NCBI GenBank assembly: GCA_002803225.1
Contig: NXFV01002053.1
Location: 1 to 16,002 of the forward strand
Reading direction: 5' to 3'
Length of the DNA stretch: 16,002 nt
Origin: Gamarada debralockiae
Taxonomy: Eukaryota > Ascomycota > Leotiomycetes > Helotiales > Hyphodiscaceae
In this document: one piece after another, positions 1 to 10,758 of the stretch
Layout of the letters: every line of letters starts with the position of its first letter
How positions within the stretch are numbered: position 1 is the stretch's first letter
Program-made: the position numbers and the translations under genes
Notes under the pieces: model-generated
The model's input: only the letters and a program-made list of their open reading frames with translations
The model's database searches: none
What the model was told of the DNA's origin: nothing

Positions 1-1186
<1,186 letters not shown>

Positions 1187-1720
1187 ATACTGTCACTTCA
1201 AGGGCCGGAGTGGCAGAGTACCTATATATGTTTGGGAGGATCGCCCCACCAGAAGAAAGCCATCTTCGCTGTCATATCCGAAAATACAGATTGTCTTGAG
1301 AGAAGCCTGATAACTAAGAGGAAAGCTCTTTGAAGTCCAGATGAACGATATTGCGCTGGCCAATCAAACGCCAAGCTTCGCTGTGATATACCTGCTTCGA
1401 AGTCGACCATGGGTGCAGCCGGGATCGGCAACGCCATCGCGGTCGTATCCCTGCAGTAACCTCAAGCATTGCTCCACTTTTGCTGGCTTGCGACTTCCTC
1501 TCAGTCTTCTTCCTTAATTATCAATATGGAACTCCTCATAGGCAAGTATCCTTGATACCATCTTTGCGTTTCTCGGATGGTGACACGATGATGGAGCCAT
1601 GTTATATTACACCAGCGTCGGTTGGGCCGTCGAGGCACCGGAGTTGACGTCAGAAGACGTTCACTGTACGCAAATTTGACCATTGATTCATCAACTTCTC
1701 TCTAAATGATCTTGAACTAA
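1187..1720. other. intergenic region between two divergent genes
   Basis: About 530 bp separate the aminotransferase-like start from the first recognisable codons of the zinc-cluster gene. No gene is seen on either strand; the short open frames here match nothing I know. If the two genes were once co-regulated, their shared promoter lies here. The missing first exon of the zinc-cluster gene must also lie here, but I could not place its ATG. Confidence 0.5.
1222..1231 (-). promoter_or_regulatory. possible TATA box of the aminotransferase-like gene
   Basis: On the minus strand the sequence reads CATATATAGG, about 36-45 bp before the ATG at 1186. The spacing would put transcription start very close to the ATG. 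TATA-like words occur by chance in fungal intergenic DNA, so this is only a suggestion. Confidence 0.3.
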
Positions 1721-3389
1721 GAATTCTGGGATTGCCGTTCTCGTAAAGTAAAAGCAAGTCAATGTCTTGCTACTCGGGGATCCAATGCTGACATGTCATC
1801 AGTGCGACGAAGCTACCCCGGAATGCACTCCATGTCGCCGCCGAGGCTTCCCCTGTAGTGACTATCAGCCAGTCCTGGTATGGGTCACTCCTCATCACAA
1901 GAACTATGAAGTAGGAAGGCGAAGGGTTCTCAAGCCCTGTAGGTCACATTGAGAAGCCCATCTCAACGAGGTGACTGACTTACTTGAACAGGTTTGACTT
2001 GGAGGGGCCATCAAATCTTGGACTCCTCAAGTATTGATACTCTCATCGCCCAATGCGATACATCAAGCCCCAACGAAGGATCATGCGAAAATCAGAAGGC
2101 CCCTTCAACGTCTTTGCTTCTGCACCAGAGCGTGTACCTCCTCCGCAAGCACCACCATCGGACATGCACCAAATATTGGGCGACTGGAACAGCAGGTATT
2201 TGAGTGACAACGCTGGATTCCTGTTCCATCACTACTCAACTTATATCGCAGTCAACATGATGCCCTTCAAAGACCGACGTAATCCATGGCAGTCGTTCTA
2301 TCCGCTGATGGCTCGTTTTGGAAGATCATGTGGTAAGGCGGCCTTACTCCTTGCTATACTCGCCCAAGCAGCAGGAAACCTCGCGCACAAGGGAAGTAGG
2401 CCGAAGGAGATGTCGAAGTTGAGTGCGGAATACTATGCATTGGTGATTCAACATTTGAGGCAGGGACTTGATGATGGCCCAAAGGACTTCAGTCTCGTAT
2501 TGGCAAGTGTCTCGACATTGATCATGGCGGAGGTGTGTCTGTTCTCTCTACTCAATCCTAGAGTTTTGGCTCACTATTACAGGTCTATAGCGGTGGATCT
2601 AAGGCTTGGAGACTGCATCTAAATGGGGCCTGGGACTTTTTCAACCTCCATCAAGGCAACACACCGTGGCAATGTTGCGAAGAAGCTTGGCTCACAGCCC
2701 AAAGTCTCTGCTTGTTGAAAACCCGGTGTGATACAATGCAAAAGCACACGACCATCCCCGAATTAGACGCTCAAGATTGCCTGCTATCATCGGATGCTTC
2801 CAGGGCTGACTTCGCATTCACTGTCGGCGCAAGCCCAGCTTTGATGTTATATATTATCGAGACGACAAAGCTTGCCTCTAAAGTTTCAAATGATGGCTTT
2901 GAGACACATCACAAGGCCAGCACTCTGTTGTACCAACGGCTTCAAGATTACTCACACCCACAAGGTCGGTCTGTCAACCGCTTAGCTCAACTTCACCAGG
3001 GAATTTTCCAACTCGGCGCAATCATCTACTTCCATCGCTCTATCCACAACTCTCCTCCTCGAGCTCTGAAGACCTATCTCGAGGAACTCCTTCAACATTT
3101 GAAACGATACCGTGACCTTGGAGGTGGGTACGTGACATTATGGCCAGTATTCATGGCTGCAGTCGAAGCTTACCAAGAGGACCACAAAGCAGGATCCCCA
3201 GAGTGGCTGGATGACAATGACAAAATGGGTGCGGCGAATAGGAGCTATATCAGGAAAGTGATCGAGGCAGTTTGGGAAAAGCGAACGAGTCTTGGGCAGC
3301 AGATGGGTCCCTGAATGGAAGAAGGAGAAATTGTCGTTGACTGGAAAGAGGCGATGTATGATAGGGGATTTGACATTCTGCTGGTTTAG
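1721..3389 (+). pseudogene. Zn(II)2Cys6 transcription factor, damaged (missing first Cys, frameshift, nonsense codon)
   Basis: Fungal transcription factor: N-terminal zinc cluster followed by a long fungal-specific regulatory domain (PF11951-like; family is my inference). Spliced reading: CRSRKVK (1733-1753), GC-AG intron 1754-1802, CDEATPECTPCRRRGFPC from 1803, intron 1939-1991 with a CTGAC branch, then the LTWRGHQILDSSSIDTLIAQ segment. The frame changes near the A-run 2088-2091 without room for an intron and goes on as FNVFASAPERVPPPQAPP and the large domain. Intron 2533-2582 (50 bp) joins LIMAE to VYSGGSKAWRLHLNGAWDF. Spacing of the zinc cluster is canonical from the second Cys on, but the first ligand is Phe (TTC, 1724-1726), with a stop just upstream. 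TGA at 3312-3314 cuts the protein 24 codons before a better C-terminus, DWKEAMYDRGFDILLV (stop 3387-3389). Divergent from the aminotransferase locus, so a likely former regulator of it. Confidence 0.8.
1754..1802 (+). other. GC-AG intron inside the zinc cluster
   Basis: The intron starts GCAAGT directly after AAA and ends GCTGAC-N5-ATCAG. Using this GC donor gives exactly the six residues (RSRKVK) required between the second and third Cys. The GT four bases upstream region (GTAAAA, 1748) would delete Val-Lys and break the spacing. AG|GCAAGT is the known preferred context of GC-AG introns; here the exon ends AA rather than AG. Length 49 bp. Confidence 0.65.
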
Positions 3390-3890
3390 AGGTGTTCTGA
3401 TGCCATGTCCTATTCACTGGGCTGAGAATGTAGAAGCTTTGATCGTGCATCAAAAAGGGGCAGATTTCACTAACGCTCAATGGGATTTTTCATCTAGGAC
3501 ATGATAGAGTTGATGAGAGTCGAGGATGATGTAGCACATGTTGTGACAAATATCTTGGAGTTGAGCTTCCTTGGCTTAAATTCCAATTACTATTAGCTGC
3601 GCGTGAGCACTCCTACTGTATTTGAACACTATCACTAGCTTTGCACCTAGCGGCCAATACTATCTGTGGTTTCCATCTCAGTCCTAGCTTTCGGGCCTTG
3701 CCTGAAACTGGGCAACTCATGAGATTCTCGCTTGTCAACGTTACACGGACTATCTAACCGGGTTCTGTCTCGCAACGTCCGTGAACCTTTGTCTCCGCCG
3801 AACTTGGAACCTATTTCAAAGATGATCATACTCTGCTCTCCTCCTGTTTTGATCGGACTCCTGTGCAATTACTCGATATTCTGTAATCTC
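3390..3890. other. intergenic region between convergent genes
   Basis: About 500 bp between the stop of the damaged regulator and the stop of the intact one. It should contain both 3' ends. The open frames across it are short and show no recognisable domain; one longer plus-strand frame (3732-4241) is antisense to the 3' end of the intact regulator. I see no repeat or RNA gene. Confidence 0.5.
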
Positions 3891-5847
3891 TCAATGACGA
3901 GGGTCGTATTCGATGGCTTCGGAAATCGCTTCCGGCGATACAGTGCGGGATTGCGACGACGATCGCTCTTTACCGCCATATATAGCACCAAACATTTTCG
4001 AAAAGCTGTGCATATAAAAATCTTCTTCGGCTTCACTAGTACGTTCGGCACTGCTATCCAGCTTCGGCTCCAGACCACGATTGGGGAGTTGATTGCTTCG
4101 GTCAAACCCAAGGATTTTCTCGACCATACCAGACACTCTTGCTCCATCCCAGAATCCTTCACGGCGAGGCCACATTTTCATCAAGCGTATAGCTCTCGCA
4201 GTCATATCGTGATCTTGGCAATTCGTTGCAAGCAGCCATAACGTTGCTATGAGTCCAGTCTCAAATGTAAGTCCCCGAGGCGGTGTTTTGGCATCCACGT
4301 CATGGTGGGTGATGATTGTCTCCGCCATGTTCAGCATGTCTTCGAAATCATCGCGGAGTTCAAATGGAGTCAAGTGTTCAGCAATTAGTAGGACCATCAC
4401 TTTCGTTGCTCTAATGGTCAATGAGGCCATCGTCGCACTCTCCTGGTCAAAACTTGAAAGCTTCGAACCTGGACTTTGCATGAAGGCTTCAAAAGCGATG
4501 GACCATCGATCGAGTTCCTTCTCGAGAACCCATGTTTCGCTCGGATTTCCGATTTCTGTGTCCTCTGGCATTCCTCGCTGGCGCTCTATACTCGAGCCGA
4601 GGAAATGGAAACCCCAGTTCATCAGCTTGTTCGTGACGGCCCAAAGATCACTGATGCTGCGGAAGGTCGCCGGTACGCATGGAACAAGTCCGGATCTCTC
4701 TTCGGAAGTCGCCAAACCTAGGTATGGAGGCTCCCCTTTCCCGAAAACCCTGACTTGGACGTCCAGACGACAAAATGTTTCAATGAGATCGTTGACATCG
4801 TCGGCAGGACCTGAGTTCATGTTCGATGGTAGTTGCTCCTTTTGATGGACCTTCCAACCCTTGAGGATGGCAAGTCCGCTCTTCACGTGCCGTAATGCGG
4901 CTTTGTAATCCTGACGCGCAATCTCGATGCAGTAGAATAACTTGCAGCCAATTAATACTGCCTTCTCATCCAGCGGTTCCTTGCTTGATAGGTATTTCCG
5001 CATGTGGCGAATGGCCTTGTTGTATTGCTGCACGGCGTTTGGATTGATTCGGTCGCCATCTGGATTAGTAACTCTTTCAATGGTATATTCTCTATGGAGG
5101 GCGCTCAGAGCCAACGCGGCATGTCGAACTGCTGGTACATGATTACACGAAGGGAGGACCAGGTTGTTCCAGAAATTTGAACTCGAGTACCCCGACAAGT
5201 TTGGTGCCGCTTGAACGCAAAAGTATTGCAGAAGTTGACGTTCGTTGGACGTGCCTGGTATCTTGAAAGGGACAGCGTAGGCTGTTGGCGAGAGGGCTGG
5301 GATTGAGATCGCTGAACTGGATGAGGAGAAAGGACTATTAGTGGCCGAAATCGAGTAGCCATCAGATCCCCAATCTCTTCTTATGGAGCTGGTTCGTCTC
5401 TTCTTTGACAAAACAAGAAGTGTTCTGCCAACAGTCAGATGAGGCTCTGAGTGATTGAGTTGAGAAATGTCAGTTGCTTACCCTTTGGTGATCCTGTCAA
5501 CCTCTTCATTTGTTGTACCGGCTGCGGGTTCTTCTTCCTCTGCAGGAGGAGTGGGAGTGCTCAGGAACAAGTTCGGGACGCCACCAATGGGAGACTTCGC
5601 CGTACTCCTCTTTGCGGAGACAGAAATCTTCGATTCGCCATATCCATCGCACTGCCAACCAGACTTCACACATCTGAAGCAATTTGGCCTCTCCTCACCA
5701 CATTTGATCTTTCTGACCCTGTGCAAACTGTCAGCCAGGCTGAAAAAGGCCCATGCATTGATGGCTCAGGTTGAAAGAGACTTACTTGCACGTGTTACAA
5801 CCGCTCTTACTTCTAGGTGCAAAAGCTCTGGGCTTGGTATTCGCCAT
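3891..5847 (-). CDS. Zn(II)2Cys6 fungal transcription factor, intact, 610 aa
   Basis: Probable nuclear DNA-binding regulator; its target genes are unknown. Three exons: 5847-5786, 5718-5482 and 5424-3891, with introns 5785-5719 (GTAAGT...CACAG, 67 bp) and 5481-5425 (GTAAGC...GGCAG, 57 bp). The sum is 1833 bp, or 610 codons plus stop. The start ATG lies in CCAAATGG. Residues 17-44 form a full zinc cluster, C-x2-C-x6-C-x6-C-x2-C-x6-C, with basic KVRKIK between Cys 20 and 27. Residues about 60-150 are Ser/Pro/Glu-rich linker (TPTPPAEEEEP, SSSSS). The rest has the helical middle-homology pattern typical of fungal regulators, for example RHAALALSALHREY and YNKAIRHMRKYL, resembling PF11951 proteins. 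The tail is Ser/Glu-rich and the natural stop is at 3893-3891. Intron 1 splits the codon right after the second Cys. No lesions. It is tail-to-tail with the damaged regulator; the two are not close copies. Confidence 0.92.
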
Positions 5848-5922
5848 TTGGGGGCCGCATCGGTTTTACTCGTACGTTTAGGAGTGCCGAGCGCTGGAGC
5901 GGGGAAGGACGTCTCTGCGTTT

Positions 5923-5928
5923 CACGTG
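5923..5928. promoter_or_regulatory. CACGTG E-box upstream of the intact regulator
   Basis: A palindromic CACGTG 76 bp upstream of the main ATG of the regulator at 5847. This is the core site of bHLH factors. A second copy is at 6176-6181. The one at 5789-5794 is within exon 1 and is explained by coding sequence. Confidence 0.3.
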
Positions 5929-5930
5929 TG

Positions 5931-5978
5931 CTATTGTCGCTGCCGAACGCGTTTCGAGAACTTGACGGTCGACTTCAT
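5931..5978 (-). promoter_or_regulatory. upstream mini-ORF (15 codons) before the intact regulator
   Basis: An ATG at 5978 opens a 15-codon frame ending TAG at 5933-5931, 83 bp before the main ATG. The peptide is basic, with six Lys or Arg out of 15 (MKSTVKFSKRVRQRQ). Whether it lies in the mRNA depends on the unknown transcription start. If it does, it could lower translation of the regulator, as known for several fungal transcription-factor mRNAs. Confidence 0.35.
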
Positions 5979-6649
5979 CGATGAATGATAGGAACAGAGC
6001 ATCTATATGGGTTTTTCGATGCTGCGAAGGATTTCGTGCGGAATCGATGCAGAATGTTAACTGGTCTGATGTCCGTGGCTCGGCGGCTCAGCCCCCGCAT
6101 ATGTGCCAAGACGGGAAGCTATGGACCGTGCCTCACGCCAATACAAATTTGTTGAATAAATGTCATGTGATTTGGCACGTGATAGCTGTTGGCGGTAGTG
6201 TCTTAGATCTGTCAAATACATTGTATATATTTTGAAGTTCCCCTATCTTTGCATTTCGGAAAGGGGGTAGTTGATAGCTTGGCGCCGAAAAGTTATCCCT
6301 TGGTTGATATAGAGGGGTTACTGAAGCAGTGCTTCGGGAAAGACCAGAACTTTTTATGATTATCGCAAACACCAAACGCTGTGCAGCGAGATGAATCGCA
6401 AAAGCTCGCTGAATTAACATACAAATGTAACGTATAGTTTTAAAATCACCTGTACGCCAGTGCTGTTGACTTTTCCCTTGTAAAACCTCCTCTCCCAACT
6501 ACGATCCCCGCATACAACTAGATACAGCAACGCATATCCTTCTTCACCACCAAGCCTGATAGCACTCGATCATGAATTCCGTCCCCCTCCTTGTGTGCGT
6601 ATGTGTATTCCTTGCTGTATGCAGAAGCGACCCCGCAACATGATGGCTT
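5979..6649. other. intergenic region, no gene seen
   Basis: About 670 bp upstream of the intact regulator. The only longer frame (6163-6498, minus) has no domain, no plausible splice partners and an unremarkable composition. It holds the second E-box and probably the regulator's promoter, and on its right side the 3' end of the unrecognised minus-strand gene. Confidence 0.5.
6176..6181. promoter_or_regulatory. second CACGTG E-box in the same upstream region
   Basis: CACGTG in the context GGCACGTGAT, about 330 bp from the regulator ATG. A near copy, GTCATGTGAT, lies 13 bp before it. Function is inferred only from the motif. Confidence 0.25.
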
Positions 6650-8080
6650 TCACCTCGCATTCCCAGATTGTCTGAATTCCGGCGTCTGCTGCATTGATGC
6701 AACTCCTCCTCCGTACTTCTGCAGATCCGTATACTGAGGTGGCTGGGCTCCGCTCTGCTTCATTTGCCTCTCCGTCTCCCTCATTTGGGCATGCAACTCC
6801 CTCAGCTCCCGATCCATGGCAGCCGATTCCCTGACAGAGCGCTTCCGCGCGCGAATTCTATCGATGAGTTTGGTTAGTGAGTCTTTCAAGATGCGCCAGC
6901 AGCTTGGACAGTCGTGCTTGTAGTAGAGACGAAGAAGAATTGGAAGAGTGATGTAGACGGAATGCTCGGAGTACATGGGGGTCTTTCGTCTTGGGATTGG
7001 TGGTCGTAGACTTTGGAGAGCTGGAGGATCGTCGGCTGCAACGCCAGGGCCTGCTCGAGAGGAGCTGGAAAATTCCTCATCATGGTCCGCCGGAGCTCTT
7101 GGCAGGTTTTCTTGTCCAGTTTGAGCCTCGCTCAGCATGGGAAGATTAGGTGCCACACTCTCTCGCTGGTGTGTCATCCACATCTGCCTCGACGGTGATC
7201 GATGTAGAGAGATGTTGGACAGACTCAAACTCGTCATCAACGAGGCCGTCCGGTTGTAACGTGCAAGATTCGGGGAATGCTTTCGGTTTCAATTTCCATT
7301 GGCGGATTGGAAGTGACGCCGGCTGCTGGAGTGACTGCCGTAGGTGTGTCTCCCCGAGGAACTATCCCGGCGGCGTCGATAGGAGTGAGGCCTACCTCTT
7401 CGACTTGTTGGGATTCGAGGATATTGAAACCAAAGTAGTCACCTTCCGATGCACGCCTTGAGGGCTGAGGGCTCGGATTTGTTGACTCGAAGCTAGTGGA
7501 CCCAGAGCACTATCGACCTCCAATTAAATTGATATGGACAAAGAGCTGGGACGGAGATGGGGAGACAGGCAGTCATCGAGAAGCTTGTGGAAGAGTGCCT
7601 CATTTTCGGACTCCCAGGACGATTTACCGCAGTCATAACGGCGCGTTGATGTGCCGTCGGAGCGCGCGGGCCGTGTGAAGGAGGAGATAAACGTTTCAAA
7701 GCCACCGTCGGTACCCCACAACTCATGATCGTTTCCATCTTCCCAGTCAGAATAATCGGAGTTATCGTTCTCTTCTGACGTCTGATGTGTCTTGCAGGTA
7801 TGGGGCAACCTCCTGCGCAAGAGAGTGTTCCGAAACCCTGTTTGCTGCCGTGGATTTCTTGGCCGTCCAATCATTTACTAGGTGTCATCCCGGAGCTGCC
7901 ATCGGAGGAGCTGTCGCCAGGATTGTATTCCGCCTCGTTGGTGCCTCACTAAACGAGCGATCGAGGCTGAACCTTCTAATAAGCTGCCGTTCACTTGAAG
8001 GCAAGCCGGTGGTTTATCACTTTGACCTTGAGAGAAGAGCATCACACCATAATAATACTTCACTTGCTGTGCCCCTGTTG
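6650..8080 (-). pseudogene. unrecognised protein gene with disrupted reading frame
   Basis: I do not recognise the family. Coding-like sequence runs on the minus strand but changes frame several times. From the 5' side: TRRNTILATAPPMAAPG, a TGA (7887-7885), then in the same frame WTAKKSTAANRVSEHSLAQ to a TAA at 7764-7762. In another frame follow NDNSDYSDWEDGNDHELW and SENEALFHKLLDDCLSP. After a possible weak intron near 7545-7499 comes FESTNPSPQPSRRASEGDYF to a TGA at 7239-7237, next DGLVDDEFESVQHLSTSITV to a TAA at 7148-7146, and finally a frame ending at 6650. That last part holds RLYYKHDCPSCWRILKD and a charged helix (RELRELHAQMRETERQMKQ) that could form a coiled coil. Acidic and Pro/Ser-rich low-complexity regions suggest a nuclear or cytoplasmic disordered protein. 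Some shifts might be introns, but several lack room or splice sites. Start and exon borders are uncertain. Confidence 0.45.
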
Positions 8081-8100
8081 AAAGATTGCGTTTCCTGATG

Positions 8101-9135
8101 TCAAGCACTTGGTAGCAGGACAACGATACCCGCGCGGTTGAATTGTATGGTAGTTATGAATACGAAGGAAGGTGATAAGGCACGCGCTCAGACCAATGAA
8201 ATGCTACTCACTTTTCAATGAACATTATCGAATATGTGTTGTGGACTTTGATAAGATTTTTTTCGCCTGTCTTGGAAACGAAACATTCGACTAGGAGGAT
8301 GAGATTAGAATAGTATGGCCCTGATGAATAGACCGTCTCGAGATTTCGTGGAATATGTGGGGAAGGATGATATGTTTCCAGAGAAAATTGTACGACGCCC
8401 AGAATGTGGCTCGAATGGTTCTGGTTGGCAGGATGCAGCGTTCGACGATACTTGGATATATATTTCAAAAATACTTGAACTCTCGGGAATGTCGTGTGTA
8501 ATATGAGGAAAAGGAAAGAATCTTACATAACGTCACTGACACCGTCATCTCGAAACAAAGTACCGACTTCTCCGGCTTCGCCCCGTTCTACGGGCAAGGC
8601 TCGAAGTTCTCCAATGATTTCCAAAGAGAGGCAGCAAACTATTTCAGGCCTTAGACTTTTAGGGCATCCCCCCAACCTTGCTGGTATTGCATTGTTCTAA
8701 GTGTATTTCTGAAGTAGAATATATGAGCCAATCAAAGTTTCGTTTGAGAGCAGGTGTTACTCGACGCGCGGATCGTGGCTTGGATGAACGGGTGAGGCGG
8801 TCATCGTAAAAGCTTGGTATCCGGCAATCAAATGGTAGAAGCGTTCGGTCTCGACGGTCTCGACTTGGACCTCGGTTCGAGATAGGGGTCGACAGAAGAC
8901 GTAGAAGAGCGGAACTGCGGAAGAACCGAAGAAGAGTCTTAGTTAATGAAGAAGCTTGTAATATAATTTTCTCAGCCTGCAGCAGTCGTCTAAAGAGTGC
9001 ATGAGAATATCTGAATACAATATAGACACCCCTACTCTTGTCCCGTGTCATGCCTCATATTCAAGGCATTAAGACAAACCCAGTCATTGTCGCGTCTCCC
9101 AAAGTACCCCTTCGCTACTCCCAATCGCGACAAAT
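8101..9135. other. long intergenic region upstream of APC10
   Basis: About 1 kb without a supported gene. Several short frames exist on both strands (for example 8315-8506 plus and 8659-9051 minus), none with a recognisable domain. A 9-bp direct duplication, CGGTCTCGA, lies near 8846-8863. The right end should hold the APC10 promoter. No tRNA-like fold was recognised. Confidence 0.45.
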
Positions 9136-10390
9136 ATGACTCCAACACCACCTTCTCATCCCACTTTCCAAGATGGACTCCGCTATGCAGGTCGAAGAAG
9201 ACCACGAAATCCATACGACCCATCGCATCATACGCCCCCCAATCCCCACCCCCATACACCTGTCACGCCTCTCCCAGACAATGGCGTCGAGATCGAGGAA
9301 TTGAGCGATGATGATGGCGAAGATGAGGATGATGCGGAGGACATAGACATTGAGGATGAAATAGAAGGGGAAGAAAATGACGCCGATGCAGACGAAGAGG
9401 AAGGAGGCATTGAGGAAGGTGTGTTACGATTTAAGTTTGCCGTCAATCATATGCCCAAACACTCCTCAATTTCAATCATCTCTATATCACTACGACGCGT
9501 TGGATCCCATGATACCTCCGCCACGCTTCCTGCAGACCATATGACTTCCAACTCGTCAAGGACGAACTCCTCCACAGGCACCGCCTCCAGCACCAGGTCC
9601 TGGAGCAACGCATACACCGGCCGTGATGCCACTGGCTCGTTAGGACCTGATGATGGTCGCTCTACGATATCTTGATCGGGACCGAGCTGACCAACTCAAT
9701 CTTCTAGTGCCCATGGACATTGATCCACCATTTGACGCAACAGCTCTTGGATTGAAGGAGATTGGCAATCTGGCTAGTTGGACAGTATCAAGTTGCAAGC
9801 CTGGATGTGGAGTTGAGGCATTGAGGGACGAGGATACGGGTCAATTCTGGCAGTATGTTCTCTTTACTCTACAGCTTACTTGTATTTGAGATCGCAGCTA
9901 ACGGGGAAATAGGTCAGATGGTCCACAACCCCACCACCTAAACATCCACTTCTCGCGCCTCGTCTCTATTCGCTCAATCCGCATATTCCTCGACTTTGAA
10001 GCCGACGAATCCTACACCCCAACACGCATTACACTCCTCGCCGGAACAGGCTACCATGACCTAATCCCCTTCTCCGCGCTTGAATTCACACAGCCGAAAG
10101 GTTGGATCGACGTCCCGCTGGAACATGTTGGAGGTGGCAGAGATGGGAAGACTCTCCGCGCATTTCTTGTGCAAGTCAAAGTTGTGGAGAATCATCAGAA
10201 CGGAAAGGACACACATGTGCGAGGCTTGAAGATTTATGCTAGAGACGAGAGGGTGGGACGCGGTGTGGCGGGCGTTCTTGGGGAGGAGCAGCAGCAGAGG
10301 AAGAGTAAGGCTGTGGTTAAGAAGAGTGAGAGAGGTGAGAGGGGATTCATTGTGGAGCCGGATTGGATGGGCGAGCCTGAGTTAAGATGA
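9136..10390 (+). CDS. apc10: anaphase-promoting complex subunit 10 (Doc1 homologue)
   Basis: APC10/Doc1 is a conserved part of the APC/C ubiquitin ligase and helps form the D-box receptor that gives processive ubiquitination of mitotic substrates in the nucleus. Model: exons 9136-9418, 9708-9852 and 9913-10390 (906 bp, 301 aa). The first 95 residues are Pro/His-rich and then strongly acidic (SDDDGEDEDDAEDIDIEDE). The DOC domain follows: LKEIGNLASWTVSSCKPGCG, FWQSDGPQPHHLNIHFSRLV, FLDFEADESYTPTRITLLAG and ENHQNGKDTHVRGLKIYA, all hallmark stretches. The protein ends in Leu-Arg, like the Ile-Arg tail of Doc1 that binds TPR subunits. Intron 9853-9912 is clear (GTATGT, CTAAC, AATAG, 60 bp). The first intron, 9419-9707 (GTGTGT to CTTCTAG with a CTGAC branch), is unusually long at 289 bp; a shorter version with a donor at 9656 is also in phase. 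DOC domain certain, exon 1 border less so. Confidence 0.9.
9419..9655 (+). other. in-phase optional segment of APC10 (intron or retained coding)
   Basis: This 237-bp stretch is a multiple of three and open in the exon-1 frame, encoding a Ser/Thr-rich sequence (for example TNSSTGTASSTRSW). The acceptor at 9707 fits in phase with either the strong-looking donor GTGTGT at 9419 or the weak donor GTCGCT at 9656. In a second frame the same stretch also reads coding-like (LDPMIPPPRFLQ, then QAPPPAPGPGATHTP) but has two stops. Confidence 0.35.
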
Positions 10391-10758
10391 TGTACTGGAT
10401 GCGTTGGGAAAATCGAGTCGGTGTTCAAGGCGTCAATATACCCTGGGAGGACAGTCATCTGGTATAGATATCGGAACGTTTATATTCTTTCACAACATCC
10501 TATCTGGTCCTCTCTTTGCGGTTTACTTGTGCCTGGAGTCTCATCGACGTGCTTTCCCTGATTCTGTCGCGACACTACATGATACCCTGATTGGTTCTCT
10601 CGAATTTCCCACTAAAAAATTACTGTACGCGGGCAGTCTCGCTACCTTTTCCATCAACTCCGTCTCCTCATATACAACCAATCCTCCATACTGCATAAAC
10701 CGGCATTCATTTTACACCAAACCCTTTATCCGTCGCCCTCACTCTCGTCTACTTGCAT
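10391..10758 (+). other. spacer between APC10 and the small membrane protein gene
   Basis: About 370 bp with no gene of its own. It must hold the APC10 3' end and the promoter of the next gene in the same direction. An uninterrupted plus-strand frame covers it from 10404, but the protein is not domain-like and joins the real downstream exon only by chance of frame. Confidence 0.45.

Noticed and set aside
3732..4241. Plus-strand open frame of 169 codons
   Set aside because: Lies mostly antisense to the 3' end of the intact zinc-cluster gene, has no domain and no plausible composition.
4249..4845. Plus-strand open frame of 198 codons
   Set aside because: Fully antisense to exon 3 of the intact regulator; Ser-rich because of codon complementarity.
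6163..6498. Minus-strand frame of 111 codons
   Set aside because: No domain, no neighbouring exons and ordinary intergenic composition.
8865..8890. GGTTCGAG resembling a tRNA T-loop
   Set aside because: No matching acceptor, D or anticodon stems around it.
8659..9051. Minus-strand Arg/Ser-rich frame of 130 codons
   Set aside because: Composition looks like random translation, with no recognisable motif; lies where the APC10 promoter is expected.
9228..9446. Minus-strand Ser-rich frame
   Set aside because: Mirror of the acidic GAT/GAG-rich exon 1 of APC10.
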